DNA of 64,000 nt from Ornithinibacillus bavariensis (GCF_018333235.1 NZ_BORP01000001.1:434001-498000), one strand, 5' to 3'; positions 52,038 through 62,045 are shown, numbered from the stretch's first letter. A program made the numbers and translations. The notes: generated from the letters alone by a model not told the origin.

Positions 52038-52265
52038 ATGGTATTATTTTTGGCTGTAGTAATTGTATTAGGAGTAACTTTTATGTTTTTTGGTCAGAAG
52101 AATATTGTGAAAGGTATTGGTTTTTGGTTAGTTGGATTAGCAACTTTATTTACTTTCTTATTCTTGCTTATCGTCATGTATTTTTCAACGAGTCCTACTC
52201 CTTCTACAGGTTATATTTTGGAGGAGGAGATTGTGATTGAGAGCAGAAATTTAGATGACAAATAA
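52038..52265 (+). CDS. Small two-helix membrane protein
   Basis: A 75-residue protein with helices at about 1-19 and 25-48, then a polar, acidic tail (EEEIVIESRNLDD). GAGGGGA precedes the ATG. Family not recognised. Confidence 0.6.
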   Translation: MVLFLAVVIVLGVTFMFFGQKNIVKGIGFWLVGLATLFTFLFLLIVMYFSTSPTPSTGYILEEEIVIESRNLDDK

Positions 52266-52355
52266 TGTAGGAGATATTTGTCTTGTTAAATTCATTTCTA
52301 TCGCACATAATGAAACCAAAATATTTTACTAGATAAATAGAAAGGAGCAATTAAT

Positions 52356-53219
52356 ATGAAGACAGCTCTAGTGTTTGGAGGAACACGATTTTTTGGTGTG
52401 AATTTAGTGAATGCATTAGTAGAAAAAGGTGTTTCCGTTACTGTTGCAACAAGACAAAATAGTAAAGACCCATTTGGAGACAAGGTAGAACGTATTAAGG
52501 TTGATCGGTTTGAGGAAGCGTCTATCCAGTCTGCCATGCAAGGGAGAGAATGGGATGTAGTATTTGATCAGCTTTGTTATTCTTCCAACGATGCTGAAAT
52601 TATAATGAATACCTTAGCTGATAAGATGAAGCGTTATGTTTTTACGTCCACACTGTCTGTCTATGATGAAGGTGTAAATATGGCTGAGGAAACCTTTGAT
52701 CCTTATACCTATGAACTGAAGATGGTTGACAGGAATGATGTTACATATCAAGAAGGAAAAAGACAAGCAGAGGCGTATTTTTTTCAAAAAGCTACCTTTC
52801 CAGTCGTAGCAATGCGAATTCCAATTGTACTGGGTGAACACGATTATACGGAAAGATTATTGCATTATATCAAAAGTTCCAAGGAAGGGAAAAAGGTATT
52901 TTTTCCAAATCCTGATGCGAAGATGGGATTTGTTCATCAACAAGAAGCTGGTGAGTTCCTAGCATGGATAGCAGAGAAAGACTATACGGGTCCTATCAAT
53001 GTTTGTGCTAATGGAGTGATTAGCATGTCAGATTTAATGCAGCTCATTGGCGAAAAAACTGGAAAGCCCCTGACTGTAGTCTCCGATGAAGAACATAATT
53101 CCCCTTATGGTGTTGGGGCTACATGGACAATGAGTAATGATAGAGCAACCAAATTAGGGTATCATTTTAGCAATTTACATGATTGGTTGCCTGAGTTAGT
53201 TACTAAATTAGCAAAATAA
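52356..53219 (+). CDS. NAD-dependent epimerase/dehydratase family protein
   Basis: A 287-residue extended SDR-like Rossmann protein. The cofactor loop is GGTRFFG (8-14). The segment after strand 4 reads YVFTSTLSVYD with Ser/Thr catalytic candidates. The usual YxxxK is replaced by a YQEGKRQAE segment (Tyr and Lys four apart). C-terminal substrate domain present. It resembles Bacillus sugar-nucleotide or mRNA-binding epimerase-like proteins. Substrate unknown. AAAGGAG precedes the ATG. Confidence 0.78.
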   Translation: MKTALVFGGTRFFGVNLVNALVEKGVSVTVATRQNSKDPFGDKVERIKVDRFEEASIQSAMQGREWDVVFDQLCYSSNDAEIIMNTLADKMKRYVFTSTLSVYDEGVNMAEETFDPYTYELKMVDRNDVTYQEGKRQAEAYFFQKATFPVVAMRIPIVLGEHDYTERLLHYIKSSKEGKKVFFPNPDAKMGFVHQQEAGEFLAWIAEKDYTGPINVCANGVISMSDLMQLIGEKTGKPLTVVSDEEHNSPYGVGATWTMSNDRATKLGYHFSNLHDWLPELVTKLAK

Positions 53220-53223
53220 TAGG

Positions 53224-53280
53224 GTGCCAGATGTTCTGCGAAAGTTGTTTATTTGCAGGATATCTGGCATTTTATTTTTT
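53224..53280 (+). terminator. Terminator after the epimerase-like gene
   Basis: GTGCCAGAT and ATCTGGCAT arms (one wobble) with a T-rich tail. Confidence 0.7.
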
Positions 53281-53346
53281 ATATGTAACAAAATAGAGGA
53301 TTTTGTTAGCTTGTTGTCGAAACTTTCTTAAAGAGGGGTGTAAGGA

Positions 53347-54279
53347 TTGAGAGAGAAACATTTTTGGATAGGTATAGGATTAGTTATCTTAGTAATACTT
53401 GGAAACTATATTTATTTTTCCTCTAAACAATTAGACGGGCCTGTTTTTCTTGAACATTATATAGCTAAAGAAATTAATGAAAAAGAAGATTATCTTGTCC
53501 AATTTCAGTTATATTATTTATCCAACAAACAAAATCCAGTAGATATAAGTTACATGAGGGTCGGTGAGGTACAGGGCTTTGTACATTGGGATGAGATGGG
53601 ATTTTGGCAAGATGATCAACCGATAGTTAAATTCATACAGGAATTTAATCATCATTATTTAGTTCCTGTAACAGTTGATATTCCCTTCGATATGATACCG
53701 TTTCGCGAAGATGGAACTTGGTCTTTTAATACGATGGAGGTAATATTTACTAACGGTGACTTGATGGAAGTTCCAATAGGTGAAGTAATAATCCAAAAGA
53801 TAAATATGGAAAATACATCTCTGGAATGGATATCTAGTTCAGGTGATAGCAGTGGATGGAATCAAACCACACTAACTGCCAATAAGGATCTTGAAATAAT
53901 TTACGTAACGAATCCGTTTAATAAAGATTTCTTTGATCAGATGGCAATTCAAATTCGATCAAGCAACAATCTACCAGAAAATAATAAAGTTAAAGCTCCA
54001 AAATGGTTAGAAAAAGGAAATTATGAGGCATGGGAGAAGCAAAACGGTGTTTTAATTTCAAGTAATCTAGCACCTTTTTCTTTGAGTAAGGGTGATTATC
54101 TGCTCATTTATACCCAGTTACGTCCGTACCAATTCTACTATTTTGACTTTCCTGTAAATTTTATGACTGTAACCGAAAACGGTAAGAAAACCGTTGGTTC
54201 AACTTATATAAATAGTATTCCCGAATTAAGACAGGAGGATATAAATACAATTATTGAAGAAAGAGGTAATATAAAATGA
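53347..54279 (+). CDS. Membrane-anchored extracytoplasmic protein of unknown family
   Basis: A 310-residue protein with one N-terminal helix (about 6-24) and a large outer domain rich in Trp, Tyr and Phe (for example VHWDEMGFWQDDQP, LRPYQFYYFDFPVNF). No cysteine or known motif. TTG start preceded by GAGGGGTGTAAGGA. Its stop overlaps the next gene (ATGA), so the two are coupled. Confidence 0.6.
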   Translation: MREKHFWIGIGLVILVILGNYIYFSSKQLDGPVFLEHYIAKEINEKEDYLVQFQLYYLSNKQNPVDISYMRVGEVQGFVHWDEMGFWQDDQPIVKFIQEFNHHYLVPVTVDIPFDMIPFREDGTWSFNTMEVIFTNGDLMEVPIGEVIIQKINMENTSLEWISSSGDSSGWNQTTLTANKDLEIIYVTNPFNKDFFDQMAIQIRSSNNLPENNKVKAPKWLEKGNYEAWEKQNGVLISSNLAPFSLSKGDYLLIYTQLRPYQFYYFDFPVNFMTVTENGKKTVGSTYINSIPELRQEDINTIIEERGNIK

Positions 54280-54821
54280 AATCTTCATTTACAAAAATTT
54301 TCTGGGGATTTATTTTTGTATTTCTTGAATTACATATAATGGTAATCGATATTCTACCTGATCCACTGGGATATTATTTAATATATTCGGGAATAACGGC
54401 GTTAGCTAAGAAATATTTTATTGGGAAAAAAGCTAGTACATGGTCAATCGTCTTAATCATTTTTTCCATACCAAGTATATTTATTTCGCAAAGCTCCTTA
54501 CATATGACAACACAAATTCCATCATTTTGGTCTATTTACTATACTGTGTTAAGTATATTGAAATTGATTTTAATTTTTTATGTATTTCAACTGCTAGTTG
54601 CCATATCAGAACAAGTTGCAAAGAAAGAACTATATATGTGGACAAAGAAATTCTTTGGTATTTATATGACTACTATGATCGCCATCTATCTCGTAGAGTC
54701 GTTTGGGATGAATATGGTATCTGATATAGTTGTTGTAATGGGAATATTTATAATCCTTGCCGTCCTAATAATTGAAATCATGTTCCTTGTGTTAATTTAT
54801 AAATATAGGGGATTGAACTAG
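54276..54821 (+). CDS. Polytopic membrane protein coupled to the upstream gene
   Basis: A 181-residue protein with five to six helices. The opening IFWGFIFVFLELHIMVIDILPDPLGYYLIYSGI is typical of a Bacillaceae membrane family without assigned role. It overlaps the previous gene by 4 nt, and the end of its coding region forms half of a terminator hairpin. Confidence 0.6.
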   Translation: MKSSFTKIFWGFIFVFLELHIMVIDILPDPLGYYLIYSGITALAKKYFIGKKASTWSIVLIIFSIPSIFISQSSLHMTTQIPSFWSIYYTVLSILKLILIFYVFQLLVAISEQVAKKELYMWTKKFFGIYMTTMIAIYLVESFGMNMVSDIVVVMGIFIILAVLIIEIMFLVLIYKYRGLN

Positions 54822-54835
54822 TGTGTTCAATCCCC
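54808..54835. terminator. Bidirectional terminator built into two convergent gene ends
   Basis: GGGGATTGAAC and GTTCAATCCCC are exact complements around a 6-nt loop. The hairpin covers the last codons of the membrane gene (stop 54821) and of the peptidase gene (stop 54827). Confidence 0.75.
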
Positions 54836-55720
54836 TGTAATAGTTACTTGTTCCTGCGATAAAAAGCTTCTCATAATTTTTAAGTATTCTGCTGGTTCTT
54901 CGATGTAAGGCATATGAGCACTTTTCTCAAAGATGTGGTATTTGCTGTTCGGTGTCAATTGACTAAAATAAACGGTTGACTCTGGAGTTGCTTCATCAAA
55001 ACGACCACAGGTATAAAGTGTTGGTACTTGAATCTTGTGTAAATCTGGAGTACAGTCAAAGCTTTTCAAGTTACCTGCTACATGAAATTCTGATGAGCCC
55101 CACATTATATTATATATTTCAGGGTTTTTATAGTTTACCCCTTCTTTTAAAAAAGCAGGTCTTTCAGATTCTGGCAATCTACAAACAAAATGATTATTAA
55201 AGACTTTGATAGCTTCCTTGTATTCGTCGGATTCAGTCTCCCCATTTAACTCACATTCTTTTATTATTGACTGAACCTGATGTGGTAGTTTTTCGATATT
55301 TTCAGCTTGATCCTTTGCCCATAATGGGGCACTTAAACAAGGACTGGAAAAAACAATACTTTGCACACCTTCAGGATTCTTTAAATAATATGCAGCAGCT
55401 AAAGTAGTCCCCCAGGAGTGTCCGAGAATATGGAACTCTTCTAATCCAAGACCATCTTTTAACTGCTTAACTTCTTCTACAAATCGATCAATATTCCATA
55501 AAGAGGTATCCTCGGGGCGGTCTGATTTCCCACAACCAAGCTGATCATATAAAATAACGGGTCTTACATCTGCTAACTCTTTTAATCCTTGCAGTGACCA
55601 GTGAGATGAACCCGGGCCACCGTGTAAAATTAAAACAGGTGCGTTATTCGTACTATTATCATGCTTCTGGTACCAAACCTTTCCTCCGGTTACTTCGATA
55701 AATCCTTCTGTGATTGGCAT
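54827..55720 (-). CDS. pip: Proline iminopeptidase-family alpha/beta hydrolase
   Basis: A 297-residue hydrolase. The oxyanion motif HGGPGSSH (33-40), the DQLGCGKSDRP loop, the nucleophile elbow GHSWGTT (Ser102) and a C-terminal EKSAHMP with the catalytic His are all present. This set is diagnostic of proline iminopeptidases (S33), which release N-terminal proline from peptides. No signal peptide, so intracellular. Substrate preference could differ within S33. Confidence 0.85.
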   Translation of the reverse strand: MPITEGFIEVTGGKVWYQKHDNSTNNAPVLILHGGPGSSHWSLQGLKELADVRPVILYDQLGCGKSDRPEDTSLWNIDRFVEEVKQLKDGLGLEEFHILGHSWGTTLAAAYYLKNPEGVQSIVFSSPCLSAPLWAKDQAENIEKLPHQVQSIIKECELNGETESDEYKEAIKVFNNHFVCRLPESERPAFLKEGVNYKNPEIYNIMWGSSEFHVAGNLKSFDCTPDLHKIQVPTLYTCGRFDEATPESTVYFSQLTPNSKYHIFEKSAHMPYIEEPAEYLKIMRSFLSQEQVTITGD

Positions 55721-55829
55721 CCTTTATTCTCCTTCCACTGTTTCGTCTGTTTTTTATCATACCATTATTGTAATTATACTTGTTGCACCAACATAAAAAA
55801 GAATCTCGTCCTGTTAAAGATAAATCTTA

Positions 55830-56666
55830 CTACTTAGCGAAATCAAAGTACTTAGTTAATAGATATGATAACCTCTTACATTCTGGTTGCTCCGCTAAAT
55901 TCCCAATTAGTCCATGAATTATAGCAGAATTGTATGTTAACTCTCCTATTTGTTCCTTTAGTAGTATCAATGAATCTTTCGTAAGAGAATCTTCTATTTT
56001 TTCCATTGTAGAATTTATTTGCTGTAAGAGAACATCCTTTTGCATTTTTTCCTTTGGAATTTCTTGAAACATTTCCAAGCTTTCATCCGTAATAAACGGT
56101 GTGGTCATATGTTTAGCTAATATATCAGTTTTCTCTTCAAGGGATTTCGAAATTAATGCGACATCAAAGTCAATCTTATTAAAAAATAGAAAGCTCGAAT
56201 AACTGTTTATTAATCCTTTAACAGTATAAACTAAATCATATTTTATCGTTGTAATTACATCACCATAGACCTTTTCTATTATTGACAAGATTGTCTGATC
56301 AGTTTTCCGGTCGTAATACCGTAATTTTTCTAGAAGTTCATCGTCTAATGACTGTGTATGTTCTTTCATAAGCAATTTGACAAAGTCTGCATGTTTTATG
56401 AATGTTTCAAAGGTAGTGTAAAAAAAACGATACAATGTAACAGGTAAGTCTCTTCCGTTGACCAGGTAGTCAATATCGGTTGTTAGCTCCTGCATAAAAT
56501 GGTCGATTAATGCTAAAATCAACTCATCCTTTGATTTGAAGGATAAGTAAAAGGCACCCTTCGAAATGCCACAGTAATCTGTAATCTGTTGGATGGATGT
56601 AGTTTCAAACCCTTGTTTTGCGAAAAGCTCGAGTGCTTTTTCCATAATTAACTGTTTTTTATTCAT
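55830..56666 (-). CDS. TetR family regulator of the divergent RND pump
   Basis: A 278-residue TetR protein with the HTH at about 8-52 (TTSIQQITDYCGISKGAFYLSFKSKDEL). It is longer than the usual 190-210 residues, with an extra C-terminal helical stretch (about 200-278). It is divergent from the RND transporter with 107 bp between starts. A TGAC-N6-GTCA palindrome sits in the pump promoter, so repression of the pump is the likely role. AGGAGAG precedes the ATG. Confidence 0.85.
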   Translation of the reverse strand: MNKKQLIMEKALELFAKQGFETTSIQQITDYCGISKGAFYLSFKSKDELILALIDHFMQELTTDIDYLVNGRDLPVTLYRFFYTTFETFIKHADFVKLLMKEHTQSLDDELLEKLRYYDRKTDQTILSIIEKVYGDVITTIKYDLVYTVKGLINSYSSFLFFNKIDFDVALISKSLEEKTDILAKHMTTPFITDESLEMFQEIPKEKMQKDVLLQQINSTMEKIEDSLTKDSLILLKEQIGELTYNSAIIHGLIGNLAEQPECKRLSYLLTKYFDFAK

Positions 56667-56701
56667 TTTGTAAATTCTCTCCTAAAATAACGTACATATA
56701 G

Positions 56702-56731
56702 TTGACAAAATGACCGGTTAGTCATTAGTAT
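56702..56731 (+). promoter_or_regulatory. RND pump promoter with TetR operator in the spacer
   Basis: TTGACA (56702-56707) and TAGTAT (56726-56731) are 18 bp apart. The spacer holds AATGAC-CGGTTA-GTCATT (56709-56726), an inverted repeat of TetR type, so a bound repressor would cover the core promoter. Confidence 0.75.
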
Positions 56732-56773
56732 AGAAAAATGAGTTCGTATAGTCAATATAAGGTAGGTGTAAAT

Positions 56774-59700
56774 GTGAAGAATTTTGTTAATTTTGTAATT
56801 AAGAATAAGTTAGCGGTATGGATATTAACGATTATTATCATTTTCTCTGGTATGTACTCTGGTACTCGGATGAAAACTGAAATGATCCCAGATATATCTA
56901 TTCCTTATTTAATGGTTACTGGTGTTTATCCAGGAGCTACACCTGAAAAGGTCATGGAAGAAGTATCTATTCCAATAGAAAAAATTGTTGAGAATCTTGA
57001 GGATGTAAAAGCAGTTTATTCGAATTCGTACTCCAATATGGCAAGTATTCAAGTAGAGTATGATTATGGAATTGATATGGATGAAGCAAAACGAGCACTA
57101 GATTCTGCACTTGATAATGTGACATTACCTGAAGGAGCAGAGGCACCAACCATAACAGCTATTAGCATGGATATGATGCCAGTAGTTGTTCTCAGTGTTA
57201 GTAGTGATACGGAGGATATCGTTGATTTAACCTCTACTGTTGAAGATATTATTCTTCCCAATCTAGAAAAATTAGATGGAGTTGCATCTGCAACAACAAC
57301 AGGTCAACATATTGAGGATATTGAGTTGCGATATGATGAAGAAAAAATGGCTGCACTTGGTATAACTGAAGATGATGTCAAGCAAATGATTCAGGCAAGT
57401 GATATGTCCGTATCCTTAGGACTGTTTGAATTTAAAGAAGGGGAACAGGCAGTAGCAGTAGATGGGAAGTTCATGTCTGAGGATGACTTGAAAAACATGT
57501 TAATCCCTGTTACACCTTCTGAAACACAACCACTTCCATTTGTGAAGCTTAGTGATATTGCTTCGGTTGAAGTTGTAGGTAAAGTTCAATCAGTATCTCG
57601 TACTAACGGTGAAAATGCGATTGCCATTCAGGTAGTAAAGGGTCAGGATGCCAATACTGTTGATGTGGTGAATGCTGTTAAAGACTTAATGAAAGAAGAA
57701 GAGGGTAAGATTGGGGGCTTAAATGTTGATATTTCCCTTGACCAAGGTGAGCCAATTGAAGAATCTGTAGCCACTATGGTTGAAAAGGCAGTCTTTGGTG
57801 GATTAATCGCAGTGCTTATCATTCTACTTTTCTTACGCGATTTTAAATCAACAATAATTTCTATTATCTCTATCCCATTATCGATTTTCATAGCGATGAT
57901 GCTACTAAATTGGATGGATATAACATTGAATATTATGACGCTTGGAGCAATCACTGTAGCGATAGGACGTGTAATTGATGACTCCATTGTTGTCGTGGAA
58001 AATATATACCGGCGTCTACATCTAAAGACTGAGAAACTTAATGGTCGGGCATTAATACGAGAAGCAACACTTGAAATGTTCAGGCCAATTGCTTCTTCAA
58101 CCTTAGTAACAGTTGCGGTATTTGCACCAATGATATTTGTTGGAGGCATGGTTGGTGAGTTATTCATGCCATTTGCCCTTACCATGACATTTGCATTAGG
58201 TGGATCACTTCTTGTTGCAATTACTGTAGTACCAGCATTGTCTCATTTCCTATTTAAGAAAAAGCTATACAGTGAAAAAACAGAAGTGAAGCATAAAGAA
58301 GCTGGAAAATTAGCGAATTGGTATAAGAGTATTTTAAGGTGGACACTAAACCATAAAATAATTACTTCTACAGTTGCAATTCTTTTATTAGTAGGAAGTT
58401 TATTATTAACACCACTAATTGGATTTAGCTTTCTCGGTAGTGAAGAAGAAAAAGTTATGTACTTAACGTACACACCAGCAACTGGTGAATTACCAGATGA
58501 GACATTAGAAAATGTAACAGCAGTTGAACAAGAAATGCTAAAACGTGATGATATAGATATTGTACAGCTTTCCATAACTGACAACGATCCACAGGCTTCC
58601 ATGATGGTTGGCGGTGGTGGGGCATTGATGTATTTAATCTTTGACCCTGATATGAAGGATTTCCCAAAGGTTCGAGAAGAAATTGAGGAGTATGTATTTA
58701 ATATTGGACAGTCTGGAGAATGGAAGAGTCAAAACTTCTCAACGATGTCATTTGCTTCTAATGAACTAAGCTATACATTATATAGTGAAGACTTAGATAA
58801 ACTGAATGATTCAGTTGATAAGGTTGAAGAAATATTAAAAGAGAACAAAGGGCTGAAGGATGTATCATCCAGCAAAGAGGACTCCTATGTTGAATATACA
58901 TTTAAAGTAAGCCAGGATGAATTGCTGCAATATGGCTTAACAACTGGGCAAATTGTTATGCTATTGAATCCTAATCGAACGGAGGACGTTCTAACAACCA
59001 TCGAAAAAGATGGAAATGAATTGAATGTTATCGTTCAGCACGAACAGCAAACAGAGAAACCTAAGTCTATCGATGAATTATTAGATACAGAAGTAGAAAC
59101 GGCACTTGGAACAACAATGCCACTATCTGAATTGGTAACAGTAGAAGAGGGAACAACTCTAAATACATTAGCCCGTAGTAAGGGTGAGTATTATGCATCT
59201 GTTACTGGAACAATTTTAGAAGATGATATTTCAAAGGTATCTTCTGAAGTTGATAAGGCGGTTGATAAGTTAGAGCTACCAAAAGGTGTTTCTGTAGGTG
59301 TATCTGGAGTAACTGCTGATATGGAAGAAACATTTACACAGCTTGGTTTTGCTATGTTAGCTGCTATTCTAATCGTTTACTTTATCCTTGTCGTAACGTT
59401 TGGTGAGGGGCTAGCACCATTTGCAATACTATTCTCCCTACCATTTACGGTCATTGGTTCTTTAGTAGGTTTATTAATTGCAGGTGAAACTATATCTGTG
59501 ACAGTGATGATGGGGCTATTGATGTTAATTGGTATTGTCGTAACGAATGCAATTGTATTAGTAGACCGCATTATTCATATGGAACATGATGGCTTAGAGA
59601 TGCGTGAAGCTATTCTTGAGGCAGGAGCTACCCGACTACGTCCAATCCTCATGACTGCTATTGCAACAATTGGAGCTCTGGTTCCGATGTTGTTTGGTAA

Positions 59701-59854
59701 TGCAGGTGGAGGTCTGATTTCGAAAGGTCTAGCAATTACGGTAATCGGTGGACTTGCGAGCTCCACATTGTTAACATTGATTGTCGTACCAATTGTCTAT
59801 GAAATCCTATCCAAAATGTTTAAGAAAAATCGTAAGGAAATACAGGAGAATTAA
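56774..59854 (+). CDS. RND family efflux transporter (SwrC/AcrB-like)
   Basis: A 1026-residue, 12-helix RND pump with two large extracytoplasmic loops. Conserved features include the N-terminal helix NKLAVWILTIIIIFSG, the YPGATPEKV porter motif, and helix 4 with AIGRVIDDSIVVVENIYR, whose paired Asp residues relay protons. Firmicute members such as SwrC export lipopeptides. No adaptor protein or outer channel gene is present. The start is set at GTG 56774 because ATG 56738 falls at the predicted transcription start. Confidence 0.9.
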   Translation: MKNFVNFVIKNKLAVWILTIIIIFSGMYSGTRMKTEMIPDISIPYLMVTGVYPGATPEKVMEEVSIPIEKIVENLEDVKAVYSNSYSNMASIQVEYDYGIDMDEAKRALDSALDNVTLPEGAEAPTITAISMDMMPVVVLSVSSDTEDIVDLTSTVEDIILPNLEKLDGVASATTTGQHIEDIELRYDEEKMAALGITEDDVKQMIQASDMSVSLGLFEFKEGEQAVAVDGKFMSEDDLKNMLIPVTPSETQPLPFVKLSDIASVEVVGKVQSVSRTNGENAIAIQVVKGQDANTVDVVNAVKDLMKEEEGKIGGLNVDISLDQGEPIEESVATMVEKAVFGGLIAVLIILLFLRDFKSTIISIISIPLSIFIAMMLLNWMDITLNIMTLGAITVAIGRVIDDSIVVVENIYRRLHLKTEKLNGRALIREATLEMFRPIASSTLVTVAVFAPMIFVGGMVGELFMPFALTMTFALGGSLLVAITVVPALSHFLFKKKLYSEKTEVKHKEAGKLANWYKSILRWTLNHKIITSTVAILLLVGSLLLTPLIGFSFLGSEEEKVMYLTYTPATGELPDETLENVTAVEQEMLKRDDIDIVQLSITDNDPQASMMVGGGGALMYLIFDPDMKDFPKVREEIEEYVFNIGQSGEWKSQNFSTMSFASNELSYTLYSEDLDKLNDSVDKVEEILKENKGLKDVSSSKEDSYVEYTFKVSQDELLQYGLTTGQIVMLLNPNRTEDVLTTIEKDGNELNVIVQHEQQTEKPKSIDELLDTEVETALGTTMPLSELVTVEEGTTLNTLARSKGEYYASVTGTILEDDISKVSSEVDKAVDKLELPKGVSVGVSGVTADMEETFTQLGFAMLAAILIVYFILVVTFGEGLAPFAILFSLPFTVIGSLVGLLIAGETISVTVMMGLLMLIGIVVTNAIVLVDRIIHMEHDGLEMREAILEAGATRLRPILMTAIATIGALVPMLFGNAGGGLISKGLAITVIGGLASSTLLTLIVVPIVYEILSKMFKKNRKEIQEN

Positions 59855-59859
59855 AGAGA

Positions 59860-59892
59860 AATGAGGGCCAATAATAAGGTCCTCATTTTTTT
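59860..59892 (+). terminator. Terminator after the RND gene
   Basis: AATGAGG and CCTCATT arms with a seven-T run. Confidence 0.8.
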
Positions 59893-60017
59893 ATGTTCCC
59901 AACGACGAAAAGTGTATGCATAAGCTAAGACGTTTGACCATGTATAGTTATTAGTGACTTAGAGGTATTTGTTCTATTATAATGTGGAGAGATATTGTGT
60001 TTTAGGAGGAAATCAAT

Positions 60018-61232
60018 ATGTTTTATGCAATCATACAGTCTGATGATACATGGATATTATGGGCATTTTTAGCAGGTTGGGCTGGTATCAGTATTTATCT
60101 GGAACAAAAATATGAATGGGCTTCAAAAATATCAGGTGCGATAGTTGCTTTAGTAGGTGCGATGTTACTGGCTAATTTTAATATTATTCCAACCGAATCA
60201 CCAGTTTATGACACCGTATGGAGTTATGTTGTTCCACTTGCAATACCGTTACTTCTCTTTCAATCCAATATATTAAAAATATGGAATGAAAGTGGAAGGT
60301 TACTGATTATTTTCTTAATCAGCTCGATAGGTACTGTTGTTGGTGCTATTGTCGGATTCTTTTTATTAAAGGATCTTATACCGGAATTATATAAGGTTGT
60401 AGCCATGATGACAGGCTCTTACATAGGTGGTAGTGTGAACCTTGCTGCACTTTCCGCTAGATTTGAAACACCAGGAGAACTAATTTCTGCCACGGTTGTA
60501 GCAGATAATCTCATGATGGCACTGTACTTTTTAGTGTTAATGGTCATTCCGACAATTGCCTTTTTTAGAAAAAGATTTAGGGCGCCACATCAAGAACTAG
60601 TGGAGCAATCTTCAAACAAAGAAAACAAAAACCAAGCTGCATCTTATTGGAAGGGAAAGGAAATTTCATTACAGGATATAGGATTGGCAGTTGGTTCTGC
60701 GTTTGCATTAGTAGCCATTTCATTTAAGCTAGCAGAAATATTTGATAAGCTTATTCCTACTGATGGCAATTTTATTCTAACAGCTTTAAACGGAATTTTT
60801 GGTGATAACTATTTAATGCTGACGACAATCACCCTATTATCGGTGACCATATTTTCTCGTTTCTTTGAAAAAATCCGAGGTGCACAAGAAATAGGAACCT
60901 ATTTAATATATATCTTCTTCGTCGTTATAGGAGTACCTGCCTCCATTCCTGTAATTATACAAAATGCACCATTATTGTTTGTATTAGTGTTTGTTATGGT
61001 TGCATTAAACATGTTTATTTCTTTCCTTTTTGGTAAACTATTTAAATTTAATCTGGAAGAAATAATACTAGCAAGTAATGCCAACATTGGTGGTCCAACA
61101 ACAGCAGCAGCAATGGCTATATCCAAAGGGTGGAGCAAGCTAGTAGCTCCAGTTTTAATTGTTGGTACACTTGGGTATGTAATAGGAAATTATATTGGTG
61201 CTGCAATTGGGGTATGGCTGGGGCTATTTTGA
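60018..61232 (+). CDS. DUF819 family membrane protein (YjcL-like)
   Basis: A 404-residue polytopic protein with about ten helices arranged as two related halves. Family motifs include MMTGSYIGGSVNLAALS and its counterpart ASNANIGGPTTAAAMA in the second half, which are helix-breaking transport-site loops. DUF819 members resemble sodium-dependent symporters, but the substrate is unknown. TATAAT at 59978-59983 may be its promoter; AGGAGG precedes the ATG. Confidence 0.85.
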   Translation: MFYAIIQSDDTWILWAFLAGWAGISIYLEQKYEWASKISGAIVALVGAMLLANFNIIPTESPVYDTVWSYVVPLAIPLLLFQSNILKIWNESGRLLIIFLISSIGTVVGAIVGFFLLKDLIPELYKVVAMMTGSYIGGSVNLAALSARFETPGELISATVVADNLMMALYFLVLMVIPTIAFFRKRFRAPHQELVEQSSNKENKNQAASYWKGKEISLQDIGLAVGSAFALVAISFKLAEIFDKLIPTDGNFILTALNGIFGDNYLMLTTITLLSVTIFSRFFEKIRGAQEIGTYLIYIFFVVIGVPASIPVIIQNAPLLFVLVFVMVALNMFISFLFGKLFKFNLEEIILASNANIGGPTTAAAMAISKGWSKLVAPVLIVGTLGYVIGNYIGAAIGVWLGLF

Positions 61233-61267
61233 TGGGGGAAAGGCGTCTGCCTTTGCCCCATTTTTTT
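61233..61267 (+). terminator. Terminator after the DUF819 gene
   Basis: TGGGGGAAAGGC and GCCTTTGCCCCA pair nearly perfectly, followed by T. Confidence 0.82.
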
Positions 61268-61340
61268 GTTTCCGTATTGTTAGTAGCTGCTATTGAAGAT
61301 ATGATACTCCATTAAATAGTTACAATTTAGATGGTAGCTG

Positions 61341-61722
61341 ATTAACATCATTTAGGTAGATATTATGAATGAGATGATGCATAGAGGACGTGTAGACATC
61401 ATTTTGGCAGATGGATACGACTGAAATGATACATAGAGCGTCTGTAAACATCATTTTGATAAAAGGATATGAACGAAATGATGCATAGAGCACGTGTAAA
61501 CATCATTTTGGCAGATGGATACGAATGAAATGATGCATAGAGCGTCTGTAAACATCATTTTGATAAAAGGATATGAACGAAATGATGCATAGAGCACGTG
61601 TAAACAACATTTCGGCAGAAGGATACGAATGAAATGATTTCTAAAGGACATGTAAACATCACTCACCTCGAAGATTACCCAATAAAATGAATCTTAGTGA
61701 TTAACTAAACATCATTTTGGTG
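61341..61722. repeat. 52-bp tandem repeat array 2 (about 8 copies)
   Basis: The CATC of AACATCATTTTGG falls at 61346, 61397, 61449, 61501, 61553, 61605, 61657 and 61710, spacings of 51-53 bp. Two subtypes alternate (GGCAGATGGATACGA and GATAAAAGGATATGA), giving a 104-bp higher-order period. Each unit contains CATCATTT and AAATGATG as an inverted repeat, then GCATAGAG. It shares the core with array 1. Confidence 0.92.
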
Positions 61723-62045
61723 GAAAACTAAAGTTGTTCTTATTCTGTGTTTATTTTTAACGGGCACATAAGGGGAGAATAGGTATAAGTGAAGCACTGT
61801 GGCTCGATTAATCAGAGGTTGAAATAAAGTAAGAATGTGGAAGAAGCAAAATTAGCTTTCACATGCTCAAAATAGGATAACGAAAAGAGCTAGGCAGTTT
61901 ATTAGCAAAGCACGCATCTTTTATTGTACTATTACATGAGAACTAATCTCATTTATCATTAGTAACGTATGTTCTATACAAATATTTGGAAAATCATATT
62001 TAACGTCTGAAATATGCAGTGCGTAGTAGAAAGAAGGGAAAACTG
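61723..62045. other. Intergenic region after the repeat array
   Basis: About 320 bp without a convincing gene. A 12-codon GTG frame near 61791 has a GGGGAGA upstream but nothing further supports it. It probably holds the promoter of the oxidoreductase. Confidence 0.35.

Noticed and set aside
57643-58185. 180-residue minus-strand frame within the RND gene
   Set aside because: An antisense shadow of a clear transporter gene with no ribosome site.
61791-61829. 12-codon frame after the second repeat array
   Set aside because: Too short, without a terminator or any conserved feature, and probably chance.
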